Assembly: GCA_030267565.1 (NCBI GenBank)
Contig: BRXU01000002.1
Span: 1,922,001-1,986,000 of the forward strand
DNA length: 64,000 nt
From: Pleodorina starrii
Taxonomy: Eukaryota; Chlorophyta; Chlorophyceae; Chlamydomonadales; Volvocaceae
Reading direction: 5' to 3'
In this document: positions 1 to 11,677 of the stretch, in pieces
Numbering within the stretch: the stretch's first letter is position 1
How the letters are laid out: every line of letters starts with the position of its first letter
The notes under the pieces: generated by a model
Database searches by the model: none
The model's input: only the letters and a program-made list of their open reading frames with translations
What the model was told of the DNA's origin: nothing
Position numbers and translations under genes: made by a program

Positions 1-727
1 CACCGCTGCTGCTCTGGACGCTGCTGTTGATGCGGCCGCTGCCGTTAGCGCCGGTGCTGCCGCTGGCGTCGCCGCACCGCAGCTCCAAGCACCACAGCGC
101 CAGGCCGCTCTCTCCCGCGGCGGGGCCCGAGAAGGCGGCGTGCAGGCACTCGAGCAGGACGCTGCTGCGCTCGAGACCCATCAGAAGATCCAGGGTGGCC
201 GGCAGGGAGGCGGCCGACGCCGTGCCTCCTGGAGCCTCGTCCATGGAAAAGCGAAGGCTGCCGGAGGGTGAGGCCGGCGCTGGCGCCGGCGAGGACGAGG
301 CGGCGGCAGGACCAGGCGGCACCGGGGCCGCCGGGATGGCGAAGCAGACGAGGCTCGTGTGGTAACCGTCCAGCAGCCAGGCCCGCAGCGGGGCCTCGGC
401 TATGAACAGCGCTGCTCCGGGTGTGCCGCCCGACATGGCGCGAGAAAAGCGGTACAGGAGCAGCTCCTTCCCGCTGTCGGGGCTGTCGGCTTCCTGGAGG
501 CTGCCGCGGTGGCCGGGCTGGGCGGCGCGATTGGGGGCCACGCGCACGGCTCCGCCGTCTTCGCAGACCTCGAGGTCGCCTGAGCCAGAGCTGCCGGTTC
601 CCAGGAGCAAGGCAAAGGATGCCATGGACACGATGCGAACAGGCGAGAAGTCGAATCCACCGAGCTCCGCCATTTGCTCCAGGCGCTTCTCAAGCTGCAA
701 GATTTCAGCAACCGAGAAATGACTCAT
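1..727 (-). CDS. 5' part of a gene for a degenerate kinesin-motor-like protein (runs off the window)
   Basis: A reading frame from an ATG at 727 stays open on the minus strand to base 1 (about 242 codons), with no obvious intron. The product begins MSHFSVAEILQLEKRLEQ. It then shows a faint kinesin-motor layout: a strand-like PVRIVSMASFALLLG (residues ~28-42), an 'F-x-R' segment, and APLRAWLLDGYHTSLVCF (~113-130), which resembles the 'APLV..LDGYN..IFAYG' helix and strand just before a kinesin P-loop. Where the P-loop GxTGxGKT should follow there is AIPAAPVPPG and a Pro/Ala/Ser run, so ATP binding is probably lost. The similarity is my inference from pattern only; the frame itself is solid. The 3' end lies outside the window. 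It could instead be an unrelated low-complexity protein. Confidence 0.5.
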   Translation of the reverse strand, partial: MSHFSVAEILQLEKRLEQMAELGGFDFSPVRIVSMASFALLLGTGSSGSGDLEVCEDGGAVRVAPNRAAQPGHRGSLQEADSPDSGKELLLYRFSRAMSGGTPGAALFIAEAPLRAWLLDGYHTSLVCFAIPAAPVPPGPAAASSSPAPAPASPSGSLRFSMDEAPGGTASAASLPATLDLLMGLERSSVLLECLHAAFSGPAAGESGLALWCLELRCGDASGSTGANGSGRINSSVQSSSG

Positions 728-1280
728 CGGCGAACACCGCACAGCAAGAGGCTTGCAGCTTTTGCAGTTGCCAAGACCGCCAAGCTTACCTTTCCACTTG
801 GTGGAGCGTACGCAAAGTTAGGCAGCGCATCCATTTTCCAAAGTTGCCGAGTTCACTTCAGGGCCGACGCCCGTCTGTCTTAAAATTTCTTGCTGTCATA
901 CAAAGATCACCGCACATAAAAGAGCCAAAACATTACAGCGGGTAGGATGCAGCAATTCGTTTCGGTGAATTAGTCAAAATCATTTTCTGGCTCTGGATTC
1001 AGGTTGCATTCACCAGCCATTCCCGAAAATGAAGATGCCGAAAGAGAACCGCCATGCGAAAGATCAGAGTTTGCAACCTTGGCTGCCGGGCAACTGCAGC
1101 TGTTGGCGGTTGGCCATGGTCCGTACTCAGCGCCAGACCTTTGGTGCTGCGGACCCGATCTCAGGCAGCATGTCCTTGGCGACTTGGCCAGCCATTACCC
1201 CCTAAAGCGATGTTGACCAACAATGCCTATCCACCCGCCACCGACACTTGTTGTTTTGGCGCCACGCTGTCCACCACTTA
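728..1280. other. Intergenic spacer upstream of the partial gene
   Basis: This is the presumed 5' flank of the minus-strand gene starting at 727. Short ORFs occur on the plus strand but none shows a family signature or plausible splice structure. I see no RNA gene or clear promoter element. Confidence 0.4.
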
Positions 1281-1320
1281 GGGTAAGCGCGGGTGTTTCC
1301 GTTCACAACGTGAACGACTG

Positions 1321-1398
1321 GTGACTGTTCGCTGAACGTTCACTGAATGTTCAGCGAACAGTCACGGGGAACGTTCACTGAATGTTCAGTGAACGTTC
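1321..1398. repeat. Subterminal palindromes of the transposon
   Basis: Two hairpins lie here. At 1321-1365 there are 17-base arms (GTGACTGTTCGCTGAAC and its complement) around an 11-base loop. At 1369-1398 there are perfect 14-base arms (GAACGTTCACTGAA) around TG. Repeated GTTCACTGAA units recur at the other end of the element near 3140-3213. Such arrays are typical transposase-binding or foldback structures; that role is inferred. Confidence 0.75.
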
Positions 1399-1810
1399 GT
1401 CAAAGCCGTACGTTACGGACATCGCGCCGAGGGTGGCTCGGGTAGCCGGCGGGGGCCCCGGCCTGGATGAGCCCCCAAAAGGTAGGGACAGGCGCGGAGT
1501 TCGTGGACGGAGATGCGTGAGAGGACGCGTGGTGCGACTTTGGCGGAGGTCGGACTGTTTCCGCAACGCCCCGGAGGACGAGGACGAGGCGGCGACGGCG
1601 AAGGAGGCGGTGGCGAAGGAGGAGGCCTGCGTCTGCTTTTGCGTCAAGATGTCAGACTCAGTCTGCGTCTGGTGTTTTAGACTCAACATTGAGTCCCCGG
1701 CCCACTCATTGCATCCAGCCCCACACTCAATTGACTCAACCCACTCTATTGAGCCCCCGGCCCACTCAAACGAAATGCCGGACCCGACGAAATAAATAGT
1801 CTGAGGATGC

Positions 1811-2205
1811 ACGGCCGGCCAATGCTTGTCGAAAAGCAGCAGCGCATTGTCAAGAGCCATGTTGACTTAATGCAGAACTAACAGGCAGAGAAACTCATTC
1901 GGGAGTGTCGAATTATAATGGTGAGGGACCGGTGCGCTTGTAGGTCGTACTATTTCGGAAAATAGTACGGCACGCATGTTCCAGCGCTGTTCCCGCGCAC
2001 ATGAAAGGTATGCACATAACGGCTTGGCCTTGTATCGGTTCTTTATATGTGCCCCAGCAGTTTTGGTCACTTAGGGAGCTATTCATAAGTGGACATGACC
2101 ACGCAATTCTCTGAGCTATAACGCGTAGCACGGGATTGCATTAAACAAGCAGAGGACATCAAGGACATCAAGGGCGTGCGTGATATAGCACTCATCAAGC
2201 TCGCG
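1811..2205 (-). repeat. Copy of the ~390-bp mobile sequence also present at 13.9-14.8 kb
   Basis: This segment matches the arms of the large inverted duplication at 14037-14782 almost end to end. Shared features include the internal hairpin GTACTATTTC/GAAAATAGTAC, the GCAGCAGCGC block and the CATTAAACAAGCAGAG end. Read on the minus strand, each copy ends in an ATG (here at 1860) followed by a similar peptide, MxLDxALLLxDK, so it may be the 5' end of a transposon gene. Confidence 0.75.
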
Positions 2206-2461
2206 CGCTGTGCATACAGCACACCGTCCGCGACACCCCGCCCATATAGGACGCACAAGGGGTCCGCAAAAGCTTCTTGCCGGGCCACGTCTGTTGTATA
2301 TCCATTTAAAGCTATGCATTCTTAGTCAAAACGTACCAAGCATACAACGGGAGCTTGTTCTGGTCCACAATTGAGCGTCTCGACACAACAGTGTGCTCAA
2401 TCACAAATAGCACTTCCAGAAAGTCACTGGCGCTAACATCTATAAGCTTTTTGTGATATGG

Positions 2462-2645
2462 GCGATCAACGGGGATCTGGGCGGCCCCGGCAGCGAGGGG
2501 CTGGGCGGCCCCGGCGACGGCGGCGAGCGGCTGGGTGGCCCCGATGACGGCAGGGAGGGGCTGGGCGGCCCCGGTGACGGCGGGGCGGGGCCGGGCCGCG
2601 CAGGCGACGGCGGAGAGGGGCCGGGCCGCGCAGGCGACGCACCCG
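2462..2645. repeat. GC-rich ~30-bp tandem repeat
   Basis: About six imperfect units of roughly 30 bases built on GGGCTGGGCGGCCCCGG plus GACGGCGG are arranged head to tail. They keep a plus-strand frame open (Leu-Gly-Gly-Pro-Gly-Asp repeats), but I regard this as a by-product of the repeat and not as a gene. Confidence 0.7.
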
Positions 2646-3236
2646 CGCCAGCCAGGGGGGCCCTCCACGGCCCCTGGCCAACCAACTCAGCGGCACAGCC
2701 GACTGCGGGCCGTGCTTAGCGAGAGCCACGCGAGAGGCGTCACACACCTCAACAAACCCCTACCAAGACCAGCTCTCACCCCTCGCCTGGCCAGCCTACT
2801 CACGCGCTCTCGAGTCTCTACAGCTGCACACCAAAGGACGCCTCCGACCGCCCTCTACCCCTGGGGCAGGGGTCCAAAACAACGGGGCGGCACCACGGCA
2901 ACCCAAAATTACGAGGCAAGGGAAAGCCCACCCCGGCCAGACACGGTCCCGCACGAAAACCTTGGGCTGAGTCCCCTCACCTAGCTCCAGAAAACATTTG
3001 GGGCGAGAACCACGGCGGGTCGCAGGACACCAAACTATGTTAGTCCGGTACGGAGCGACGAGCATTGAAGCTTAAGCACTCAAAAGCACAAAAGGACGTT
3101 GATTTCGCTTTGCTTGCAGTACAAGGGCCTGAACGGTGAACGGTGAACCTTCACTGAACGTTCACGGTGAGCGTTCAGTGCAGGTTCAGTGCAGGTTCAT
3201 TCTGCTTTCAGTGAACGAAGAAACCCGCGTTTACCC

Positions 3237-4431
3237 GAGGTACTCACGCTGTCCGTCCTGCACGTCTGCAGCTCTCAGACCCGGCGCCAAGCCCGGTGAT
3301 ACGGGAACGTACCGGAATCACACGACAACCGCTGCTTCCTCCTCCTTCATCCTCTTATGTCAAACAGCTGGTAACACCGTCGTCTGCTTGCGTCCACGCA
3401 AGGGCGTCGAATTTGGTGATATCTACATGGGCAGCTGCAGACCACCGGCCACCAAACACATCCGGAGGAACGACCGTCGGAAAACATCTACGACTGCCTG
3501 ACTGCCTGCCCAGGGTTGAAGTCCGCTCCTTCAATACGGGTGAGCCCACTCCGCTGCAGAATTAGGTTCCCCAAGCGGGTGGAAAACCTCCCAACTCAAC
3601 AATACGAACAGCAACAACGGCGAGGGACCCGCAGCCCTGCACCCTCCCTGCAGCTCCCTGCAGCAGCACCATGCAGCTTGGGCCGCATGGGCCCGCTTCC
3701 CGCGGTTCGCACTTCAGCCGCAGCGGTGTCGGGTGCGTTATGAACTTACCGGTACTCCTCTTGGGTTCCCCTGTAAAATGGGTCATCCAAGAAGCGCCCT
3801 ACGCACCAAGCCGCCCCTGACGTTGCCTGGGAAGCCGAACACAGTGTCACACACACAGAAGGGCTGAGCGCACTCCTCACGCGAGGCCTCCAATTGCTGG
3901 ATGACCGACCAGAAGCGACGCCGCGTCATCCCAAAATCAAAATCAGCCACTATGAGCGCCGCAGGGCGTGGGGCACCCCGCAAAGCTGTAAACGCAATGC
4001 CTAGGCTCCTTCGATACGGTCAGCACAGGCAATCCTCTGGGTCCACTGTAAAACGACTCATTCATTCCGAAGTACACAGTCAGCAGAAGCCAAAGCACCG
4101 GAACGCTGCCATCCCGCCACAGTAAAATCCTCCACCGAAGTCCTCTGTGCACGACACACTGCTGCCTTCCAGCATTTTAGACCGCCGGAAGGGGAGAGCG
4201 TTCGTGCCGCTAACGAATCGATCCAGCAACCCCGTGCTCATGCATGTGACCAACCAAATCCACGACCATGTGGGGTATAAAGAAAATTTCGCAGCGGAGA
4301 AGGAGACGGCGTTAGCGAACGGACCCATGTGGGGCTACCATGCCCTTTTTGGCTTCCGGGCGCAGGTGCGAGAATGACCCGTGGGTCGCTGCGCCGACCC
4401 GAACCGAACATCCCACCGACCCGTGGGTCGG
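3237..4431. other. Intergenic DNA with a dispersed repeat downstream of the F-box/LRR gene
   Basis: No gene was recognised. Near 4268-4322 there is a copy of a dispersed motif (CGCAGCGGAGA...GGCGTTAGCGAACG) that recurs at 9962-10060 and, inverted, near 33697-33737. At 4375-4440 the word GACCCGTGGGTC occurs repeatedly, close to the stop codon of the neighbouring gene, so part of this stretch may be its 3' untranslated region. Confidence 0.4.
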
Positions 4432-7400
4432 TCACAGCACCGACCAGCAGCCAATGTGCCACCACTCCAGCTCCTGCCCGTCCAGGTCCCTGCCCGCGTG
4501 CAGCGGGTTGCGGCCGCTGCTCCAGCCGGGTCGTCGCTGGCCTTGCGCGGCACCAACGCCGGCCGCCCGCCGGCCGCCCGCCAGGGATGATGGCGCCTCC
4601 ACCTGCGCCACGTTCATGATGGGCGTCGGTACTGTCCACACCACGTCGTACTCCGTGACGCGAAGTACGACAAGCGGCATGGCGGCCTGCGGCGTGGAGA
4701 GGGAGTGAGAGGAGTGGGAGTGGGGCGAGCGAAGGGAAACGGGACTCGCGGGGCAGTTGTACGGTAGCAGGGCCAACGGCGGCAAGGGAGGACACGACAG
4801 CCGAACGCTCGGGAGGCCTGGCCGCAGCGTGGCCCCGCCCGCTCGCCCTCCCCCAGGCCCACTTCACAGCGGTATGTGCTTTACCGGTGCACCGGTAACC
4901 TGCCCCCCAAGCCCATTGTGGCTCTGATGCCCTAGCCCCAAGGCCTGCCAGTACCGTACCTGCAGCATCTGCTGCCACTGCAGGAGCTGCTTGATGGGCA
5001 TCGCCCAGTTGGGCAGCCACAGCGTCCGCAGCCCCGCCAGCGCGCCGGGCGGCAGCGCCATGAGCTGGTCCAGCAGAAGCAAGTCGCGCTGGGAGGCGGG
5101 CGCGTCGTGGGCGGCCCGCGGCGGCTGCAACGGCTCCAGCATCAGGTGGCGCAGCCGCGACAGCGGCGCCAGGGAGGGTACGTCCTGGCAGCGGATGCCG
5201 CCCAGGCCCAGCGTGCGAAGGCCCTGCACGCGGCGAGTGGCGGTTGGCGGCCGTTGGGACGGTTGGTAGTTGATGATTGCAACGATGGCGACGGGTCGCA
5301 GGATGCGCATATGCACGGTTTTGGGAGCTATGAACACTAGCCGGCAGCGCCCTCGGTCGAGGCTGCGACGCGCGAGTGCGAAACGGGGCTTGCACGTGAA
5401 ACCCCGGGTTCGCGAGGCCGTGTGGTTACGGGGGCGGTACACAGGCGGTGCGGAGTGTATCGGTGCCGTAACAGAACGGGGTTGCAACCCGAAACGCTGC
5501 GGCTGCGCCAGTTCCTCATCAGGTACCGTAGCCCAATTCCCACCGCCGCGTCGCACTCAACAGACGCCCTTCCTGACCACGATCCGCCGCTCGCCCACCC
5601 AGCCGCTGCTGCTGCTGCTCCGCGCGCCTGTTCCTCCCCATCCCCATCCATCCCTGCCTGACCGCGCCCGCCGCCTCACCCGCAGCGCAGTGACTGCCGC
5701 CACCAGCTGCGCCCGCGAGCGAGCCGCCGCCTCCGAGGGCACCTCGGGCTCCTCGGGGGCGCTAGGCGAGCGGAGCACCAGCGTCTCCAGCTCCGGCATG
5801 TGACCCAGGGCCTGTGCGGATCGGTCGGCGGAGGGGGAGCGGCGACCGGGGGCAGACGCGGGGGGGACAGGTCCCTTCATTGCCACGCCATATCCATCCC
5901 GCCACGCCCTCAAGGCGACACACAGCCGACACATGGCCTTGGCATTGTCACTACCGTACCCTGTTCTTTGCCTGTTTCTGTACCCGCCACGCGGCTGGAG
6001 GACCAAACGCCAGCGCAATTCCTTCCATTCCAAACAACACAGCCCTCGGCCCGCTCGATGGCTTGTTCCTCCGCCACGCCGCCCGTCCCGCCCGCCCGGC
6101 CCCCGCCCACCTGCGCGAGCGGCAAGTCGAACCCCAAACAGTCCGTCAGCCACATGTGGCGCAGCCGGGCTGGCGGCCGCGTGCCCACCAGCTGGCACCG
6201 CACCAGCAGCAGCGCCTCGAGCGTCCTGAGGGCGACAATGGCGGCCACATCACGAGAGCGGCACGCATGTTATCGGTGGCACACATGTTACCGGTATGTA
6301 CATCGGAGTCTCGCCCAAATCTTCTCTCCTCACCCGAGCAGAGGGGGCTCCGACTGGCACCAAGTGGTTCACCAGCCAGCCACCCAGCCAGCCAGCCACA
6401 CGACACTTGAACCAGGCGGTGGCCCCCCGAGAAAGCATGATTTGCACCACGTCGCAGAATCCAAGCGCACCTAGGCAGGTCGTCCCACCGGACCGCGTAG
6501 CACCGACCCGGCTGCACCGGCCCCGACTCTCGCAGCTTGCCGTAAACGCACGGCCAGTGCGTCAGGCTGAGGGAACGAAGCCCCTGCCACGCCCACGTGG
6601 GCAGCACCGGCAGGCAGGGCACCGGCTGGCGGGGCCGCCGCGGCTCGGCTCCCGTCGCCTTGCCGTTGCCGCCGCCGCTGTCGCCTGCTCCTCCATCCCC
6701 GCCGCCGCTGCCGCTTCCTCCCTCCGCCGCCGCCGCATCCGCCATCGGCCCCGCCGGCTCCAGCGCCACCTCCGCCGCAGTCTCTCCTGCCGCCGCGCCG
6801 CCGCCGCCGCCTTCACCGCGACCGCTTCCCAGTTCCACCGAAGGCGCCGCCTCGACACTGGGCCCGGCCTGCTGCTGCTGCTGTGGCTGCTGCTGTTGCT
6901 GGTGCTGTGGCTGCTGGTGGCTCGGCTGCGATTGCGCCTGAAGCGGCGACGGTGAGGAGTCCTGCAGCAGCGCCGTCCGCTCCGGGTACGCTCCCAGGGC
7001 CTCCACCGAGGGGTCCAGTCCCAGCAGGTTCCAGGTGGAGAGGTGCAGGGAGGTCAGCTGGGGCAGCCCCGCCAGCACCGACACGAGGCTGGCAATCCAC
7101 CAGGGCAGGGCAGGGCAGGGCAGCGCAGTGCGGCACAGGGGTAGGTGATTCGATCCGAGCACAACGAGGGGAGCGGACGGCCGGAAGGGTCAAAGTGCGC
7201 TGCGCGCTGTGAGCTGGAGCTTCTCAAAGCGCAGGCGGAAGGGAGGGGTGACCCCTCATGAGTCTCAAAAGAGTGGTCTTTTCAGTCTGGCCCTCTCCCG
7301 TTACATCATTTGATTGCAACCCCGGTCGCCGCGGCGTGCGCTACATGCGGCACACGGTGACCTCGCAAACGACGAAGCGCGCATCAACGTGGACATCGCA

Positions 7401-10400
7401 CCTGCCGTCCACAAACGCCGGCGCCGTGTCCGCAGGGCTGTCCATCTGAATCATGAGCCGCCGCAGGCACGTCAGCCGCCCCAACGAGGAGAGTTGGGAC
7501 ATGACGTACTTGCTGCCCGGCGGCGGCTGCGCCGCCGCGCCGCCCGCCGCCGCGGCCGCCTCCGCCGCCGCCGTGTCGTACACCGCCAGCTCCCCCGACG
7601 GCAGGCCCCGCGGCAGCTGCAGCGACGTCAGCGCCGTCAGCGACGCCACGCAGCCGATGAGATCCGCCCCCAGCTCCGCCGTCTCCAGCCGCAGCGCCCG
7701 CAGAGGCGGCGGGCCCTGCGGCGGCGGTGGCGGTGCCGCCGCCGCCGCCGCCGCTACCGCCGCGGCCGTCGCCGGGCTGCCCGCGTACGGCAGCCTCGGG
7801 CGCTGCTGCAACTGCAACGCCGTGTTCTGGGCCTCCGGCGGCCGCTGCTGCTGCTGCTGCTGCGCCGCCTGTGGCGGCGACGCACCGGGCCCGGTGGCGG
7901 CCTGCATGGCCCGGAAGGCGACGCACAACGCCTCCTCCTCCTCGCTGGTCGTCACGCGGACCGCCAGGGAGTGCAGGTTCGGCAGCAGCGGCAGCGCGCG
8001 GGACACCAGCGACTGGCAGCCGGGCGACAGGCTGAGCGCCAGGCAGCGCAGCGGGCTGGCGGCGAGGACTGGGAGGGAAAGGAAAGAAGGGAGCCGGGAC
8101 GGCGGCGGGCGATGCTCAAGCAGCCTCAACGGGTACGGCATCACACGCCACCCGCCCCAAACCCAAACCCAGGGACGCCTCCCCGCCCTTCAACGCCCCC
8201 CCCCGCCCCGCCCCTTCAACGCCCCGGTCTCACGTCCCGGCCACCCGCACACGCACCCGCCGTCCTCCTCGACAGCTCCACCAGCGGGTCGCGCGCCGCC
8301 TCTCCGGGGGCGGGCGCCGCGTTCCATGCGTGGTCGGGGCACACGTGCATCAGCTCCAGCCGGGTCAGCCGGGGCAGCGACATGAGGTCCAGCAGGTGGA
8401 GTGGGGAGGCGGGCCGCGCATCGCACACCAGGTTCAGCGTCTGGTGGTGGTGGCAGCGACAGCAGCGAGACCGGAGGGAGGGAGGAAGGGAGGGAGGGAG
8501 GGCAAGTGGGCGGACTTGGGGGCGTGTAGGAGAGAGAAGCGAGGGTGTCGAGAGTTCTGGTTGCGTAACGAGGATCGTGATACGCCTTTGATGAAGCGCG
8601 AGGCACCAGCGCACGACACCTGACAGCAAGAGAGGGATGCAGGTGGCAAGGCCCATTGGGCCAACCAGCTGGCAGGGGCTGGTAAGGAGCCGACGCCCAG
8701 CTCTGTGAATGACGTGCACATGGGGAGTTGGCAGAGGTGGGCTCGCGGCGCGTGCAGACGGCGCGTGGCGCGCGGGTGGCGCGTCGTTGCAAGCGGGCAG
8801 GCGGGGCAAGTGGAAACAAACGCATCCATCCATCCCTCCATCCATGCATTCACCCATCCGCCATCACAGCACATCACACTCGGTTGGTTGCCGGCCACCG
8901 CCACCGCCGCGGCCCCCACCTCCAGCGTCGTGATGCTGGCCAGGTGGCGCGCCCCCTCCGCATTGATGTTCTCGCCGCCAAACTGCAGGCTCCGCAGCTG
9001 GTTGTGCCGTACAAGCGACGCCAGCAGGTCGTACACCTGCAGCGGAATCGCCGGGGCGTGCGTGGCACGGCACGGCATGGCGCAATGTACGACTTGGCGC
9101 GGCAAGGCTTGCCGCGATGCGAGCGCAGCGCTGCCGCTCGGGGAGATTCCGCGCGCGTGACCAGTCGTCGTGAGGAGGCTTGGCGGCGCACCCGATGGAG
9201 AGTGTCCCATGGGTCGGACGGCAGTGCCCAACAGGGCGCCCCTCCGTCGGCGTCGGAGGCCCGCCGCCCAAAGCAACGCAGCAGGTTTCGCCATGGGCCT
9301 CCCCCGCCTCCGCGCCGACTGCAAAACCCGTGACCATTCGGCAGGGCACCCACGTCCGCCCAGCCCTACGGCCCGTACCTCATTGAAATCCAGGAATGAG
9401 TCCACGTCGTAGCCTATAATCCACCTGTTGGGCCCGCCGAACATATGCACGTTGGCGCAGGCATGTACGAGCCATCAAAAACCGGCGAACGGGACCGGAA
9501 AGACCAGACCGGCAACACCGCACCGGACCGGACCGGCCGAGGACTGAGACGGATAGCGACCCAGTCGCTGGGCCCAATGAATACGATCGCCAGGCGTAAC
9601 GCCCGCTGCATTGACCCGCGAAGCCCTGACGCATTTCCATGTGCCATCAATGGCGCCATCTCCCGCAGCCGCAGGTCCGCCCTCCCCCCCGCCCTACCAC
9701 ATGCACATCCCTCTGCTGCTGCTGTTGCTGCTATCGCTGCTGCGGCCGGCTCCGTTTCACCTCCCGGCCCGGCCCGCCTCGACACCGGCCCAGCCCCGGC
9801 CCCAGCCCGCCTCACTTCATGCACAGCTCCCTCAGCTGGCCCAGCCTGCACAGGTGCGGCATGGAGGCGCGGTATAGCGGCTGCCCCGCCTCGTCCATGC
9901 CACCCTGGCCCTGGAACAGCAGCTCCTGGGAGGGATTCGCGACACGGCACGGCAACACACCTTGGGGTTAAAAAATGATACCGCAGCGGAGACGAAGACG
10001 GCGTTGGGGGTAAAAACGAAATACCGCAACGGGACGGAGACGGCGTTAGCGAACGGGTGGGATCGGGGGGCGGGTGCCACGCAGGACACGGGAGGTGGCT
10101 CCGGCCCAACCGTCTGCACTTATTGCCAGCCCACGCCACGGCCTGAGCACCAAACGCCTGGCCACCCCCCAGTCCCGCCCCCCAAACCAACCCCTCTGCC
10201 TTTAGCCAAGCCGGGAGTTCAAATCCGGGCCGGCTGAAGCCAGCCGGGCCGTTGCCAGCCAATCTCCATGCCAGGTGTCTGCTTCTGCCGTTCCTGGCCA
10301 TTCACTGATTTCGGCGGTGTCACTCGTTGCTCCTGAAATCGTTCGTCAAGGCGTAGCTTGTCGCACGGACCTGCCAGCAACTCCAGGTCCCGCCCTTCCC

Positions 10401-11677
10401 ACTGACTGCCCTACAAAATCCCACTGCCTTGCAAACATATCTCACGATATCTCACAATCAATCCGTCAAACTGTCGCCCACGCTAAATTCATCTTGTTAT
10501 TTGTTCACACCCTCGCTTCCGTATTCGCTGCTTGCTCGGTTGGAACCCGCCGCCAATTTTCTGCCTACCTTCCACCTTCCGAGCTTCCGTACCCACCAGT
10601 GACGTGATGTGGGTCATGACACCCAGCGCAGAGTAGTCCAGCGGAAGGTCCCAAGTGACGCTGTCGTGTACGGACAAGCCCCGTACGGCGGGCCACAGCG
10701 CGCGCAACGTCGACATGGCAGCGTGCACCTGAGCCCGATGCAGCATGGCGTTGTGGATGAGCGTAATGTGGGTCACCATCGGAAACTGGGTCCGCAGCCG
10801 CGGCAGCGGCGCGCCGTGCGGCGGCGATACGGCCAGCGGGCTAGCGACGACGGCGTAGTGCATGCCTCCGCCGGCCCCCGTCAGCGGTGTGTTGGGACCG
10901 GCGCCGCCAGCGCCAGTGCTCGGTCCCGCCAGCGCCCCCAGCCCCTCCTGCTGCCCATTTCCGCTGCTGCCGGGTCGCGAAGGAGTCGTCCCGTTCGGGC
11001 CCTGCTTTGCGGGGCCGTTGCCCCCGGCAGCGTCTGCACCCGCAATGGGGCCGCCGACATGGGGTCGCCGTTGCGCGCTCAGCTGACTGTCAGTCCGTGC
11101 TACGAGTTCCGCCCATGCAGGGGCTGGGCCGGCCACCAGCAGGGGGTGGTTGAGGGGCAGTGTCAAGTGGGTCACCATTCCGCAGGCTGCGGCGCGCCAG
11201 GCCTGGCAGGTCATCGAGGCAGACGCCAGGTCGTGAGCGAATAGAAAGGAAAAGACGTCCTGCGTGCGAGGCCGGGAAGCCAGGGGGAGGAGAAGCTTGA
11301 AGAGAGAACGAAAGGGGGCTGCAAGGTGGGGACGAGCTATGGGGTGACCCCACGCCGGAAAGTCCGCGCTCATGAGAGGCTGTGGGGGGCCGCGGTGAGG
11401 TTGGCTTACGTGTGGGTGCCCTGTTTGTCGATCCCCTTGCAACACGTCAGATTGCCAAAGAAACGACATAGTTTTCTCCCGATGCCCCCTCCCCGAGTGC
11501 GCTTCTCCGCCTACCAACTAAAGTAGCAGGATTACGATCTTATGTTCAGGCAAATTGTGACGCTGGCGATGAAAGCGTGGCGAGGAAAGGCCCTCAGCGC
11601 TCGCAACTCGCCTGCACGAGCTCCAAGGGGAGCGCTCCCCACGGAGGCTCCTCATCACCATCACGAAACCGCTTCAT
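4432..11677 (-). CDS. F-box-like/leucine-rich-repeat protein, 1078 aa, 12 exons
   Basis: The model joins, in coding order, 11677-11612, 11259-10597, 9925-9816, 9424-9379, 9036-8920, 8440-8257, 8068-7402, 7088-6471, 6225-6111, 5811-5680, 5223-4960 and 4686-4432. All phases agree and give 1078 codons plus stop. Exon 1 encodes a short leader ending LPLELVQ. With exon 2 (DVFSFLFAHDLASASMTC-QAWRAAA) it makes an F-box-like domain at about residues 17-52. Leucine-rich segments follow, such as LRSLQFGG, LPRLTRLELMHV, LPQLTSLHLSTWNLLGL and LRTLWLPNW, separated by Gln/Ala/Pro-rich inserts. F-box/LRR proteins usually act as substrate receptors of SCF ubiquitin ligases; that role is inferred and no LRR class was assigned. 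The start and last exons are supported by the paralogue at 16093-27113. Intron 1 has a GC donor (CAG|GCGAGT). The gene is divergent from its paralogue. Confidence 0.72.
9962..10060. repeat. Dispersed repeat in an intron of the F-box/LRR gene (two tandem copies)
   Basis: Two adjacent copies of a ~45-base motif (GGGTTAAAAAATGATACCGC, then AGCGGAGACGAAGACGGCGTT) lie in the 671-bp third-exon-proximal intron. Related copies are at 4268-4322 and, inverted, within a lipid phosphatase intron near 33697-33737. I cannot assign it to a known family. Confidence 0.6.

Larger units (their letters stand above)
1281..3236. mobile_element. DNA transposon with terminal inverted repeats, apparently non-autonomous
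   Basis: The left end (from 1281, GGGTAAGCGCGGGT...) and the reverse complement of the right end (ending at 3236, GGGTAAACGCGGGT...) match over about 26 bases with a few differences, both running into CGTTCAC. Both subterminal regions (about 1300-1400 and 3130-3215) are packed with GTTCA/TGAAC motifs, some as palindromes. The interior is a patchwork: a Ser/Thr-rich stretch, an ACTCAA-rich stretch (1680-1770), a copy of the mobile sequence also found near 14 kb, and a GC-rich ~30-bp tandem repeat. No intact transposase was found. I could not identify a clear target-site duplication, so the outer boundary may shift by a few bases. Confidence 0.7.

Noticed and set aside
2453..2719. Gly/Pro-rich 88-codon ORF
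   Set aside because: It is entirely explained by the GC-rich ~30-bp tandem repeat inside the transposon.
10195..10245. B-box-like word GAGTTCAAATCCGGGC in an intron
   Set aside because: No matching A-box or cloverleaf. At best it is a SINE remnant, too weak to annotate.
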